From: Parerythrobacter_A sp963799315 | GTDB taxonomy: Bacteria; Pseudomonadota; Alphaproteobacteria; Sphingomonadales; Sphingomonadaceae | Direction of reading: 5' to 3' | DNA: 64,000 nt | Assembly: GCA_963799315.1 (NCBI GenBank) | Contig: CAWCWP010000003.1 | Location: forward strand, 62,001-126,000 | Part shown: positions 30,103 to 39,017 of the stretch, piece by piece | Position numbering within the stretch: position 1 is the stretch's first letter | Layout of the letters: each line of letters begins with the position of its first letter | The notes under the pieces: generated by a model | What the model saw: the letters and a program-made list of their open reading frames with translations, nothing else | Told to the model about the DNA's origin: nothing | Database searches by the model: none | Position numbers and translations under genes: made by a program

Positions 30103-31286
30103 GCCTGTGCCTTCTTGTCATGGGGTGCGGGTGCCATCGCGGCTTCCGCACTCATCAGGCTGCGCAGGATGCCCTCGCGGATGCCGCGATCGGCGACGCC
30201 CAGGCGTTCGGCAGGCCAGATATCGAGGATGGCTTCGAGGATAGCGCACCCAGCCACCACCAGATCGGCGCGGTCCTGCCCGATGCACGGCACTTCGCTG
30301 CGGGCAGCGAAATCCTTGCGGGCAAGGTCGCTGCTGATCGCGCGCATGGCATCGGAAGGTACCATCAACCCGTCCACCGCGCGGCGGTCATATTGCGGCA
30401 GTTTGAGGTGCAGGCTGGCCAGCGTCGTCACCGTGCCGCTGGTGCCCAGCAGCCGGATCTCCGTGTCTGCCGTATTGAAGGGTGCGACCCGCTCGGCGAA
30501 ATCGGCAAAACTTTCCGAGACAATCCGCCGCATCTCGGCATAGCGCGCAGCGCGTTCCTGCGGTGTGCGCTCCTTGCGTCCGACCGTTTCGGTCAGCGAG
30601 ACGACCCCCCACGGCACGCTTTGCCAGTCCACGATTTGCGGCACCTTGTCGCCCGGTTCGATCAGGACCAGCTCGGTCGATCCCCCGCCAATGTCGAAAA
30701 TGATCGCCGGTCCCTCGTCGCCTGCCAGCAGAACGTGACAGCCCAGCACGGCCAGCCGCGCTTCCTCGCCCGCCGAGATGATATCGAGCGCAATACCGGT
30801 TTCATGCCGCACCCGTTCGATGAACGCCGCGCCGTTGCTCGCCCGGCGGCATGCTTCGGTTGCGACCGAACGGGCAAGGTGGACATTGCGGCGGCGCAGC
30901 TTGTCGGCACACACCTTCAGCGCATCCAGCGTGCGGTCCATCGCCTCTTCGCTCAGTGCGCCGCTTGAGGCCAGCCCCTCGCCCAGCCGCACCACACGGC
31001 TGAAAGCGTCGATAACGGTGAAATCCGCACCCGAAGGACGTGCGATCAGCAAGCGGCAGTTATTGGTGCCAAGGTCCAGCGCGGCATAGGCCTGCTTACG
31101 GCCGGCAAAGCCAGCATCGCGGCGCGGTTCCGGACGCGCGCCAGCCTTTCCCGTCGCGGATTGCACCCGTGACGATTTTTCGACCCGCGAGGGGGGACGG
31201 TAGCGAAAATCGGCTACCTTGCCGGACTGTTTGGCCCCTCTGGTGCGCGCCGTCCTGTTGCTGTCCGGCGGATCGAACTCCGCCAT
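30099..31286 (-). CDS. Ppx/GppA exopolyphosphatase family protein
   Basis: 395 residues. Actin-like ATPase fold: YAALDLGTNNCRLLIA (phosphate 1), then IIFDIGGGSTELVLI (phosphate 2) and LLGTSGTVTTLASLHL. It hydrolyses polyphosphate and/or pppGpp; the family cannot be split on sequence alone. The first 65 residues are basic and poorly conserved (SRVQSATGKAGARPEPRRD), so translation could begin later, but no better start is obvious. Paired with rlmE through an ATGA overlap. The 164 bases upstream, to tRNA-Gln, show no gene. Confidence 0.87.
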   Translation of the reverse strand: MAEFDPPDSNRTARTRGAKQSGKVADFRYRPPSRVEKSSRVQSATGKAGARPEPRRDAGFAGRKQAYAALDLGTNNCRLLIARPSGADFTVIDAFSRVVRLGEGLASSGALSEEAMDRTLDALKVCADKLRRRNVHLARSVATEACRRASNGAAFIERVRHETGIALDIISAGEEARLAVLGCHVLLAGDEGPAIIFDIGGGSTELVLIEPGDKVPQIVDWQSVPWGVVSLTETVGRKERTPQERAARYAEMRRIVSESFADFAERVAPFNTADTEIRLLGTSGTVTTLASLHLKLPQYDRRAVDGLMVPSDAMRAISSDLARKDFAARSEVPCIGQDRADLVVAGCAILEAILDIWPAERLGVADRGIREGILRSLMSAEAAMAPAPHDKKAQA

Positions 31287-31450
31287 CTCGAACGTACTCT
31301 CTTATCTCTTCTCGCGATGCATTCGCGAGGACTTGGCAGATATGCTACAGACAGATGACCATTTCGGCAAGATTTGGCGGTGTATCGCGTTCGCCGCGTG
31401 AACTGCCTCACTTGACGTTTTCCGTATTGCCGCCTATCGGCGCGCCTTCC

Positions 31451-31524
31451 TGCCCTGTCCTCTAACGGTAAGAGAGCGGACTCTGACTCCGTCAATCAAG
31501 GTTCGAATCCTTGCGGGGCATCCA
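31451..31524 (+). tRNA. tRNA-Gln(CTG)
   Basis: All arms fold: acceptor TGCCCTG with CGGGGCA, D arm CTC/GAG around TAACGGTAA, anticodon loop CTCTGAC giving anticodon CTG, T arm CAAGG-TTCGAAT-CCTTG, then encoded TCCA. It closely parallels the E. coli glutamine tRNA layout. Confidence 0.95.
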
Positions 31525-31585
31525 TTACCATCCTGACGACGCGCACTGCTTGCCCACCGGGACTGGTGCGCCTAACGCCGCGCGC

Positions 31586-32476
31586 ATGAGCAAAACCGAC
31601 AAAACCAGCGATCACGGCCTGACCGGCCGCAAGTTCTACCCTGCCGAAGAAGAGGTCGGTTTTTCGAATGCCGGCCCGCCCGGTACCCCGCAAACGCGCC
31701 ATCCGGCCTATACGCTGGCCTTCCGCGATACAGACTTCATGCTGCGCGACGAATTGCGCCCGGTGCGGTTCCAGCTGGAACTGCTGAAACCGGAAATGCT
31801 GCTGGACGAGGCGGGCGTCGGCTCCACGCTGGTCATGTATGGGTCCGCCCGCATTCCCGCGCCCGAGGCAGTCGATACCGCGCTGGAAGGCGCGAAGGAC
31901 TTGCCCGAAGACGAGCGCAAAGTGGTCGAGAACCTGTGCGCCAAGGCGAAGTATTACGAGGAAGCCTACCAGCTTTCCAAGATGGTCAGCCAGAAGGCGA
32001 TTATCGAAGATGGCAAGCGCCAGTTCGTCGTCACTTCGGGCGGCGGGCCGTCGATCATGGCAGCGGCAAATCGCGGGGCGAGCGATGCGGGGGTCGAGTC
32101 CATCGGGTTGAATATCGTCCTTCCGCACGAGCAGGCACCCAATCCCTATGTCACGCCCCACCTCTCCTTCCAGTTCCACTACTTCGCACTGCGCAAGATG
32201 CATTTCCTGCTGCGTGCGCGGGCGGTGGCGGTGTTCCCCGGCGGCTTCGGCACGTTCGACGAGTTCTTCGAGCTGCTGACGCTGATCCAGACCGGCAAGA
32301 TGAAGCGTATTCCCATCGTGCTGTTCGGCAAGGATTTCTGGACGCGGGTGATAAACTTCGAAGCCTTGGCCGAGGAAGGCACGGTTTCGGCCAAGGATCT
32401 GGACCTGATCCACTGGTGCGAGACGGCGGACGAGGCGTGGGACCATATCGCCGCGTTTTACGGCCTGTCACGCTAG
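31586..32476 (+). CDS. LOG-family (lysine decarboxylase-like) nucleotide-processing protein
   Basis: About 296 residues from ATG 31586 (MSKTDKTSDHG). The signature blocks are VTSGGGPSIMAAANRGA and VAVFPGGFGTFDEFFE (PGGxGTxxE). LOG enzymes cleave ribose from nucleotide monophosphates, for example cytokinin ribotides or AMP. This long TIGR00730-type form with an N-terminal extension (RFQLELLKPEMLL) is common in sphingomonads and has no proven substrate. It lies 61 bases after tRNA-Gln and converges with thiD. Confidence 0.85.
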   Translation: MSKTDKTSDHGLTGRKFYPAEEEVGFSNAGPPGTPQTRHPAYTLAFRDTDFMLRDELRPVRFQLELLKPEMLLDEAGVGSTLVMYGSARIPAPEAVDTALEGAKDLPEDERKVVENLCAKAKYYEEAYQLSKMVSQKAIIEDGKRQFVVTSGGGPSIMAAANRGASDAGVESIGLNIVLPHEQAPNPYVTPHLSFQFHYFALRKMHFLLRARAVAVFPGGFGTFDEFFELLTLIQTGKMKRIPIVLFGKDFWTRVINFEALAEEGTVSAKDLDLIHWCETADEAWDHIAAFYGLSR

Positions 32477-32482
32477 CGTACC

Positions 32483-33331
32483 CTAGGACGCGACGACGGC
32501 GGCGGCGAGGTCGCGTTGCCGCACGGCCTGATGGCCCAGCGGTCCGTGTCCCTTGCCGAAACCCGGCGCGCGCAGAATGCCTGCCCGCACATAGCGGCGC
32601 GCCAGCCGCACGGCGTTTTCCAGCGGCTGACCGTGGCCCAGCAATGTCGCGATAGCGCTCGCCAGCGTGCAGCCGGTGCCGTGCGTGCTGGTGCTGTCGA
32701 AGCGGGCATCTTCGAACGTGGCAATACGGTTGTCGGGATCGAACAGCGTGTCGACGATGCGGTTGTTGTCGCTTGTGGCATCGCTTTGGGCATGACCGCC
32801 CTTAACGAGTATGGCACACCCGTGGCGCAGTGCCAGTTTCTCGGCGGCGTCCGCGATGTCCTGGTCGCCCGAAAGTTGTGTGCCCGCAAGCGCGGCGAGT
32901 TCGGGCAGGTTGGGCGTGACGAGCGTTGCAAGGTCCATCAACCGAACGAAAGCGGCGATGGTCTGCTCGTCGGCCAGAGTCGCCCCGCTGGTGGCAACCA
33001 TGACCGGATCGAAGACAAGCGGTCCGGTGACGGTGTCGAGCCGGTCGGCCAGCAGTTGCGCTGTTTCCGCGCTGCCGATCATGCCGATCTTGATCACATC
33101 CGCGCCGATATCCGACAGGCAGGCATCGACCTGTGCGATGACCATTCGGGGCGAGAGCGCTTCGATCTGCGATACGGCGGTGGTGTTCTGCGCGGTGACG
33201 GCGGTTATCGCGGTCATGGCGTAACCGCCCAGCATGGTGACGGTCTTGATGTCGGCCTGGATGCCTGCGCCACCCGAACTGTCGGACCCGGCAATAATCA
33301 GGACGCGTGGCGGAACAGGTGTCTCGGTCAT
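32483..33331 (-). CDS. thiD: Hydroxymethylpyrimidine/phosphomethylpyrimidine kinase
   Basis: About 282 residues from ATG 33331. It phosphorylates HMP and HMP-P for thiamine synthesis. Ribokinase-like features: LIIAGSDSSGGAGIQADIKT at the N-terminus, GMIGSAE, DPVMVATSG, VTPNLPELAAL, and the catalytic HGTGCTLASAIA with Cys/Asp-loop near the end. Its start overlaps the glmM stop by four bases. No thi-box is visible upstream because the gene sits inside the glmM transcript. Confidence 0.93.
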   Translation of the reverse strand: MTETPVPPRVLIIAGSDSSGGAGIQADIKTVTMLGGYAMTAITAVTAQNTTAVSQIEALSPRMVIAQVDACLSDIGADVIKIGMIGSAETAQLLADRLDTVTGPLVFDPVMVATSGATLADEQTIAAFVRLMDLATLVTPNLPELAALAGTQLSGDQDIADAAEKLALRHGCAILVKGGHAQSDATSDNNRIVDTLFDPDNRIATFEDARFDSTSTHGTGCTLASAIATLLGHGQPLENAVRLARRYVRAGILRAPGFGKGHGPLGHQAVRQRDLAAAVVAS

Positions 33332-34666
33332 GCGGCGGCGCGCACCGCATCGCACACGCTGTCCACCACCTGTTCGACCAGCGCGGCATCGTCGCCTTCG
33401 GCCATAACACGGATCAGCGGTTCGGTGCCCGATGCGCGGATGACCAGTCGCCCGGTCTCCGCCAACGCTGCCTCGGCTTCAGCAATCGCGGCCTTGACCC
33501 TTGCATCGTCGAGCGGGCTTGCGCCATCATAGCGTACATTCTTCAGCAGTTGCGGCACCGGGTCGAACTGGTGCAGCAACTCGCTGGCCTTCTTGCCCGA
33601 ACGCACCAGCCCCGCCAGCACGCGCAGCGCCGCCACGGTGCCGTCGCCGGTGGTTGCATGGTCGAGCATTATCATGTGACCGGACTGCTCGCCGCCGACA
33701 TTGAAGCCGCCTGCCTTCATCCGCTCCAGCACATAGCGGTCGCCCACCTTGGTGCGTTCCAGCGTCAGGCCGTGGCTTTGCAGGCACCGTTCCAGCCCCA
33801 GATTGCTCATCACGGTGGCCACCACGCCGCCGCCCTTCAAATCGCCGCGTTCCGCCATGCGCGTCGCGATCAGCGCCATGATCTGGTCGCCATCGACCGT
33901 CTTGCCGGTTTCGTCGATGACGATCAGCCGGTCCGCATCACCGTCCAGCGCAATGCCGATATCGGCGTTGTTTTCGACAACCGCTTGAGACACCGCGTCA
34001 AGCGAAGTCGAGCCGACGCCATCGTTGATGTTCGTGCCATTGGGATCGACACCGATAGTGATGACCTCTGCACCCAGTTCCCAGATTGCGCTGGGCGTGA
34101 CGTGATATGCAGCCCCGTTCGCGCAATCGATGACGACTTTCAGACCGTCGAACCGTATGTCGGCGCTGATCGACTGCTTCACGGCATGGATATACCGTCC
34201 CGCGCGCATCCTCGATCCGGCGCGCCCGCCCGATCTGGTCGGCGGGCACCAGTTCGGGCTGCGTTTCGATAAGCCGTTCGATGTCGGCCTCGGCCTCGTC
34301 CGACAGCTTGAAGCCCTGCGGACCGAACAGCTTGATGCCGTTATCGCGATAGGGATTGTGGCTGGCCGAAATCATCACGCCCAGATCGGCACGCATCTCG
34401 CGCGTCAGTAGTGCAACGGCAGGAGTCGGCAGCGGGCCGGTCATGATGACATCGACGCCGACGCTGGTGAAACCGGCCACCAGCGCACTTTCCATCATAT
34501 AGCCCGACAGGCGCGTGTCCTTGCCGATAACCACGCGATGGCGATGGTCGCCCCGCCGGAAATGGTTGCCTGCCGCCTGCGCCACGCGCATCACCATCGT
34601 CGCGGTCAGCGCGCCGGTATTCGTCTCGCCGCGAATGCCGTCCGTGCCGAAAAACTTGCGCGCCAT
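33328..34666 (-). CDS. glmM: Phosphoglucosamine mutase (frameshifted)
   Basis: It converts glucosamine-6-P to glucosamine-1-P for UDP-GlcNAc, peptidoglycan and LPS. ATG 34666 opens the usual MARKFFGTDGIRG. Catalytic phosphoserine loop GVMISASHNPYRDNG, metal loop ALDGDADR, sugar loop GGEQSGH and phosphate loop RASGTEPLIRVM are all present. One extra base near 34200 breaks the frame within IEDARG/RYIHAVKQ; without it the protein is 445 residues, exactly the family length. The gene is essential, so the break is almost certainly a sequencing error. Confidence 0.93.
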
Positions 34667-34760
34667 CTGCATCTCCAATGTGCCGCTCCACAGGCGAGCC
34701 TTTGTTTGCGCGGCGCTTGTGACGCGATTAGGCAGCGTTTGCAAAGGGGTTCCCGTTACC

Positions 34761-36027
34761 ATGCCATCCGACAACACCGCCGCCGCCGTCACGCCGCCCG
34801 AACTGGTGCAGGTGCGCCTGCCGGTATGGTGGACGTTCGGCGGACTTGTGACTGGCCTGATGGCGGGGATCGCGTTGTCGGGTACGACGGCGCTTCCCGA
34901 CTATTCTGGCGGTTGCGGAGCCAATAGGCGCGATGTGGCTGCGCGCCTTGCAGATGACGATCATTCCGCTGGTCGCATCCTTGCTGGTGCTGGGCATTAC
35001 GCAAATGATGGCGGCGGCGCGGGCCGGGCCGGTGGCGGTTCGGATGCTGGCGACGATGTTCGTAGTGCTGGCGGGTGGCGCGATTGCGACCGCGCTGCTG
35101 ATGCCCGTGGTCCTCTCCGCATTCCCGGTACCCGAAGGGGCGGCGGCGCTGCTGCTGGTCGATGCAGGAGGTGCAGCGCAGGAAGTACCGGGTGTGGGCG
35201 ACTTCCTGACCTCGCTCGTCGCGCCCAACCTGATTGCGGCGGCGGCGGAAACCGCGATGTTGCCGCTGACGATTTTCTTCGCCCTGTTTGCCGTTGCGAC
35301 GGCGGGCCTGCCGATGGGGCAGCGGCAAGTGCTGGTCGGGTTCTTCCATGCCGTCGCCAACGCCATGCTGACGATCATCGGCTGGGTGCTGTGGCTGGCC
35401 CCCGTCGGTGTGTTCGCGCTGGCGCTGGGGGTTTCGGCAAGCAGCGGGGCGGATGCGTTCGGCGCGCTGGCGCATTACATCACGGTCGTTTCGGCGATGG
35501 GCCTGGTGGTGCTGGTCGCGGCCTATCTTCTTGGAATGCTTGCCTTGCGCGGAAAAGGCGGCGGGTTTGCCGGTGCCATGCTGCCTGCGCAGGCGGTGGC
35601 CATATCGACGCAAAGTTCGCTCGCCAGCCTGCCCGCGATGCTCGACAGCGCACGCCGGCTGAAGCTGCGCGAGGCGACCGCGGACTTCGTCCTGCCGCTG
35701 GCGGTCGCCATCTTCCGTTCGACCAGCCCCGCCATGAACCTGGCGGTGGCGATTTACGTCGCCTATCTCGCAGGCGTCGAGCTGACGCCGGGCACTCTGG
35801 CAGCAGGCATCGGGGTGGCGCTTATCATCAGCGTGGGATCGGTCAGCCTGCCCGGCTCCATCAGCTTCGTCATTTCCATCGCGCCCATAGCGCTTGCGAT
35901 GGGCGTGCCGATCGAACCGCTGGCAATACTGGTCGCGGTGGAGATGCTGCCCGATATCATGCGCACGCTGGCCAATGTGACGATGAATGTCGCGGTGACG
36001 GCAAGCGTGGACCGGTCGGTCGAATGA
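34761..36027 (+). CDS. DAACS-family dicarboxylate/amino acid:cation symporter (frameshifted)
   Basis: About 421 residues after removal of one base near 34908 (DY|LAVAEPIGAMWLRALQM). Eight or so transmembrane helices plus re-entrant loops. The serine-rich hairpin AVAISTQSSLASLPAML and the NMDGT-like ion site region RSTSPAMNLAVAIYVAYL (variant) mark the Glt/DctA fold. Substrate not predictable, since the usual NMDGT reads SPAMN here. Divergent from glmM and followed by sodB 86 bases later. Confidence 0.82.
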
Positions 36028-36113
36028 TGCCGGACGTGCAGCTCTTGCAACGGAATGGGCGGTCGTGCGTTATCGATGACATACCCCAACCAATCCCAAG
36101 CAGGAGCTTTTCG

Positions 36114-36728
36114 ATGTCCTTCCAACTCACCCCGCTGCCCTATGCCGACACGGCGCTGGCGCCCGCAATTTCCGCCGAAACGTTGAGCTATCACCACGGC
36201 AAGCATCATCAGGCCTATGTCGACAAGACCAACAAGGCGATCGAAGGCACGGACCATGCCGACAAGGCGCTGGAAGACGTAATCGCCGCCGCGCGCGGAT
36301 CGGACCAGGGCCTGTTCAACAACAGCGCACAGAGCTGGAACCACGGGTTCTACTGGCACTCGCTCGCAGCCGACAGCGGCAGTCCTTCGGACGAGCTGCA
36401 GAGCATGATCGACGATGCCTTCGGTTCGACCGATGGACTTATCGAAAAGTTGCAGGAACGCGGCGCAGGGCACTTCGCCAGCGGCTGGGTCTGGCTGGCC
36501 GAGAAGGACGGCAAACTCAGTATCGAGGAAACGCATGATGGCGACACGCTGGCCGACAGCGATTTCAATCCGCTGCTGACCATCGACGTGTGGGAACACG
36601 CCTATTATCTCGACCACCAGAACGCCCGTCCGGCCTATCTGAAGGCGGTGACGCAGGATAAACTGAACTGGAGCTTCGCGTCGGAAAACCTCGCGCGCGG
36701 CAGCACATGGAAATACGCGGCGAACTGA
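36114..36728 (+). CDS. sodB: Superoxide dismutase [Fe]
   Basis: 204 residues. AGGAG lies about eight bases upstream of ATG 36114. Metal ligands are in YHHGKHHQAYVDKTN, NHGFYWHSL and IDVWEHAYYLDHQN (Asp and His). GLFNNSAQSWNHGF and the Ala/Gln region near the active site favour iron over manganese. Cytoplasmic defence against superoxide. A good intrinsic terminator follows at 36748. Confidence 0.95.
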   Translation: MSFQLTPLPYADTALAPAISAETLSYHHGKHHQAYVDKTNKAIEGTDHADKALEDVIAAARGSDQGLFNNSAQSWNHGFYWHSLAADSGSPSDELQSMIDDAFGSTDGLIEKLQERGAGHFASGWVWLAEKDGKLSIEETHDGDTLADSDFNPLLTIDVWEHAYYLDHQNARPAYLKAVTQDKLNWSFASENLARGSTWKYAAN

Positions 36729-36747
36729 TAACCACCGCAACGTGATG

Positions 36748-36783
36748 AAAGCCCGTCATGCCTCCGGCGTGGCGGGCTTTTTG
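36748..36783 (+). terminator. Intrinsic terminator of sodB
   Basis: AAAGCCCGTCATGCC pairs, with a few G-T pairs, with GGCGTGGCGGGCTTT around a tcc loop, and ends in a run of T. It lies 20 bases after the sodB stop and just before the convergent AI-2E gene, whose last codons it touches. Confidence 0.85.
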
Positions 36784-36786
36784 CTG

Positions 36787-37983
36787 TCAGCTTCCTGCGG
36801 CTCGCTCGGCGTCGTCGTCCAGCCCCAATGCGAGCCGGTTGCCCGCGAACAAGGGTTCGCCGAACACGAAACCGACGAGGTTCGGCCGCCCGACATGGTC
36901 GAAGAATGCGGTCAGCATCAGCAGGATCGGCACCGACAAAAGCGCGCCGAACACGCCCCAGACCCAGGAAAAATAGCTGAACGCGATAAGGATCATCACC
37001 GGGTTCATCGTGAACCGCGCGCCCAATATGGAAGGCGTGACCACATTGGCCTCGACCGCATGCAGGCCGAGATAGGCTGCGGCGGGTATCAGGCCCAGCA
37101 GCACGGTATCCGCCGTGCCGATGCCGAACAGGGTCAGCAACGCCGTCATGGCGAGCGGGCCGATATAAGGGATGAAGTTCAACAGCGCAGCCAGCCCGCC
37201 CCACATCAGCGGCGCCTCGACCCCCAGCAGCCACGCGCCAGATGCCACGATGACGCCGACGCCCAGATTGATCCACGACACGGTCAGGATATAGGCCGCG
37301 ACCCGGTCCTGCACTTCGCGCAGAACGCGCGCCGCCTTGATGCTGGTGCCAAGCGACGCACGGTCGAACAGCAGGTGCTGGCGCATCCGCACGCGTGCCT
37401 CGATCAGGAAAAACGCCATCAGGAACGTCAGCAGGACTTCGAGCAGGACCGTCGGCGTCGCTACCGCAAGCTGCTGGAAAATGGATGGACCGGCCAGCAC
37501 CACCTGATCGGCCCCGGCATTGCCCATGATCGCCAGCACACGCTCGTTCAGATTGGCGACCATTGCAAATTCGGCCTGCAGTTCGGCGAACCGTTCGCCG
37601 ACCCTGTCGACCATATCCGGCAGTCGCGAGACCAGCGTGCTGGCCGGTTGCAGGATGACGCCGAACGCCACCATCACGATGGCGATGAAGACGATGATCG
37701 CGAACAGCGAGGCGAGCACATTGGGCAGTCCGACGCGCGACATGAAGTCGGCAAGCGGAGACAGCAATATCATCAGGATGATGGCGCTGGTCACCGGCAG
37801 GAACACCACCGAACCGATGGAAAGCACGAATGGAAGTGCGAGGAACAGCCCAATACCCAGCAGCAGGACCAAAGCTGAGATAAGCCGCAATTCCTGCTGG
37901 GCAAATGCCATGCGACGGCTGCCAACGCGTGGAGGCACATGCGGTCTGTCAGGTATTGGAGGAGGGGGCGGTGTCATGGCCAC
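36787..37983 (-). CDS. AI-2E/PerM-family permease
   Basis: 398 residues with about eight transmembrane helices. Signature region: LEVLLTFLMAFFLIEARVRMR and GVEAPLMWGGLAALLNFIPYIGPL. A proline-rich cytoplasmic N-terminus (TPPPPPIPDRPHVPPR) precedes the first helix. Family members have been linked to AI-2 export or cation/proton exchange, and the function is not settled. It ends close to the sodB terminator. The 76 bases to ecfG contain nothing recognisable. Confidence 0.85.
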   Translation of the reverse strand: MAMTPPPPPIPDRPHVPPRVGSRRMAFAQQELRLISALVLLLGIGLFLALPFVLSIGSVVFLPVTSAIILMILLSPLADFMSRVGLPNVLASLFAIIVFIAIVMVAFGVILQPASTLVSRLPDMVDRVGERFAELQAEFAMVANLNERVLAIMGNAGADQVVLAGPSIFQQLAVATPTVLLEVLLTFLMAFFLIEARVRMRQHLLFDRASLGTSIKAARVLREVQDRVAAYILTVSWINLGVGVIVASGAWLLGVEAPLMWGGLAALLNFIPYIGPLAMTALLTLFGIGTADTVLLGLIPAAAYLGLHAVEANVVTPSILGARFTMNPVMILIAFSYFSWVWGVFGALLSVPILLMLTAFFDHVGRPNLVGFVFGEPLFAGNRLALGLDDDAERAAGS

Positions 37984-38059
37984 GACATCTGCACCCAGCG
38001 TTCCGTGACTACAAGCGAGACCTGCATCTACCTGCGATTACGCGGCTTGAGGCAGGCTT

Positions 38060-38668
38060 CTAAACCCGCGCCGCTTCGCCATTACCGGCGGCGACATCAT
38101 CGAGTTCCTCAAGAATTGCACGGTGGGCCGATGCATCGTCCACCGAACGCTGCGGAATGTCGCCGTCGCTTAGCATGGATGCAAGCGCGGCACGGGCGCG
38201 GCCCACGCGGCTCTTGATCGTGCCGATCGCGCAACCGCAAATCTCGGCTGCTTCCTCGTAGGAAAAGCCACCGGCACCGACCAGCAACAGCGCCTCGCGC
38301 CGTTCCGGCGGCAGGGTCAGCAAGGCGCGGTGCATGTCGGACAGGTGCAGCGGCTCCTCCTGTCCCGCCGGTGCGGTCAGGATACGCTCCGCCACGCCCT
38401 CGTCATATTCGCCGCGAAATCGGTTGCGGCGCATGTCGGTAAGGTACGCGTTGCGCAGGATGACGAACGTCCATGCCCGCATGCTGGTGCCCGGTTCGAA
38501 CCGGTCCTGTGCGGCCCATGCCTTCATCATGGTTTCCTGAACCAGATCGTCGGCCATGTCGGGTCGCCCGCACAGTCCCCGTGCAAAGGCACGCAGGTGC
38601 GGGATGACTTCGGTCAGCTCGGTTTTGAATTCAGCCTTTTGCGCAGGCGTGCGCTCGTATTTGGCCAT
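38060..38668 (-). CDS. ecfG: General stress sigma factor EcfG
   Basis: 202 residues, ECF15 group. Region 2 blocks: LCGRPDMADDLVQETMMKAW and RAWTFVILRNAYLTDMRR; region 4: LPPERREALLLVGAGGFSYEEAAEICGC with GTIKSRVGRAR. In alphaproteobacteria EcfG is held by NepR and freed when phosphorylated PhyR binds NepR. Its ATG shares one base with the nepR TGA (38668), so the pair is co-translated. The promoter upstream of nepR matches the EcfG consensus, meaning the factor drives its own synthesis. Confidence 0.95.
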   Translation of the reverse strand: MAKYERTPAQKAEFKTELTEVIPHLRAFARGLCGRPDMADDLVQETMMKAWAAQDRFEPGTSMRAWTFVILRNAYLTDMRRNRFRGEYDEGVAERILTAPAGQEEPLHLSDMHRALLTLPPERREALLLVGAGGFSYEEAAEICGCAIGTIKSRVGRARAALASMLSDGDIPQRSVDDASAHRAILEELDDVAAGNGEAARV

Positions 38669-38844
38669 CAGTCGGCATTGTCCAGCTTGGACAGCAAGTC
38701 CTTGAAACTGTCGGGCAGGGGCTCGTCCACCACCGATTTATAGAGCTGTTGCAGCCCGTTCGCCCACTCCGGCGAGTCGCTTTGCTTCGGAGCGGATGGA
38801 GCTGGGTTGGCAGGTTTTGGCATAGGATACTGGTTGTCCGGCAT
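38668..38844 (-). CDS. nepR: Anti-sigma factor NepR
   Basis: 58 residues from ATG 38844. The core WANGLQQLYKSVVDEPLPDS followed by FKDLLSKLD is the two-helix NepR motif that clamps EcfG regions 2 and 4. A frame also opens at ATG 38913, but that codon would lie only a few bases from the transcription start implied by the promoter at 38928-38952, so the inner ATG is preferred. It is partner-switched by PhyR, encoded 2 kb away. Confidence 0.92.
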   Translation of the reverse strand: MPDNQYPMPKPANPAPSAPKQSDSPEWANGLQQLYKSVVDEPLPDSFKDLLSKLDNAD

Positions 38845-38925
38845 GGGCTCGGCCCTGCCTTCCCTTGACGGCCGGGGCAAGATGATAATGCGCGATGGGT
38901 CGTGGTTACGCATCGGGTAAGAGTT

Positions 38926-38952
38926 GGAACGATACCTTGTAACTTTGGTTCC
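38926..38952. promoter_or_regulatory. EcfG promoter, near-palindromic, readable in both directions
   Basis: Minus strand: GGAAC (38952-38948), 16 bases, CGTT (38931-38928), a perfect EcfG site facing nepR-ecfG. Plus strand: GGAAC (38926-38930), 16 bases, GGTT (38947-38950), one base off consensus and facing the histidine kinase gene. The two elements overlap because the site is an imperfect palindrome. Confidence 0.85.
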
Positions 38953-39017
38953 TCCCCTAACGATTGCGTCACAATACCGTGAGGCAACGCCTGAAGGACG
39001 AGAAAGAGGAACCGGGT

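Noticed and set aside
34515..36728. A 737-codon plus-strand frame joining glmM antisense, the symporter and sodB
   Set aside because: An accidental join. Only its last 204 codons (sodB) are real; the symporter is coded in another frame after a one-base insertion.
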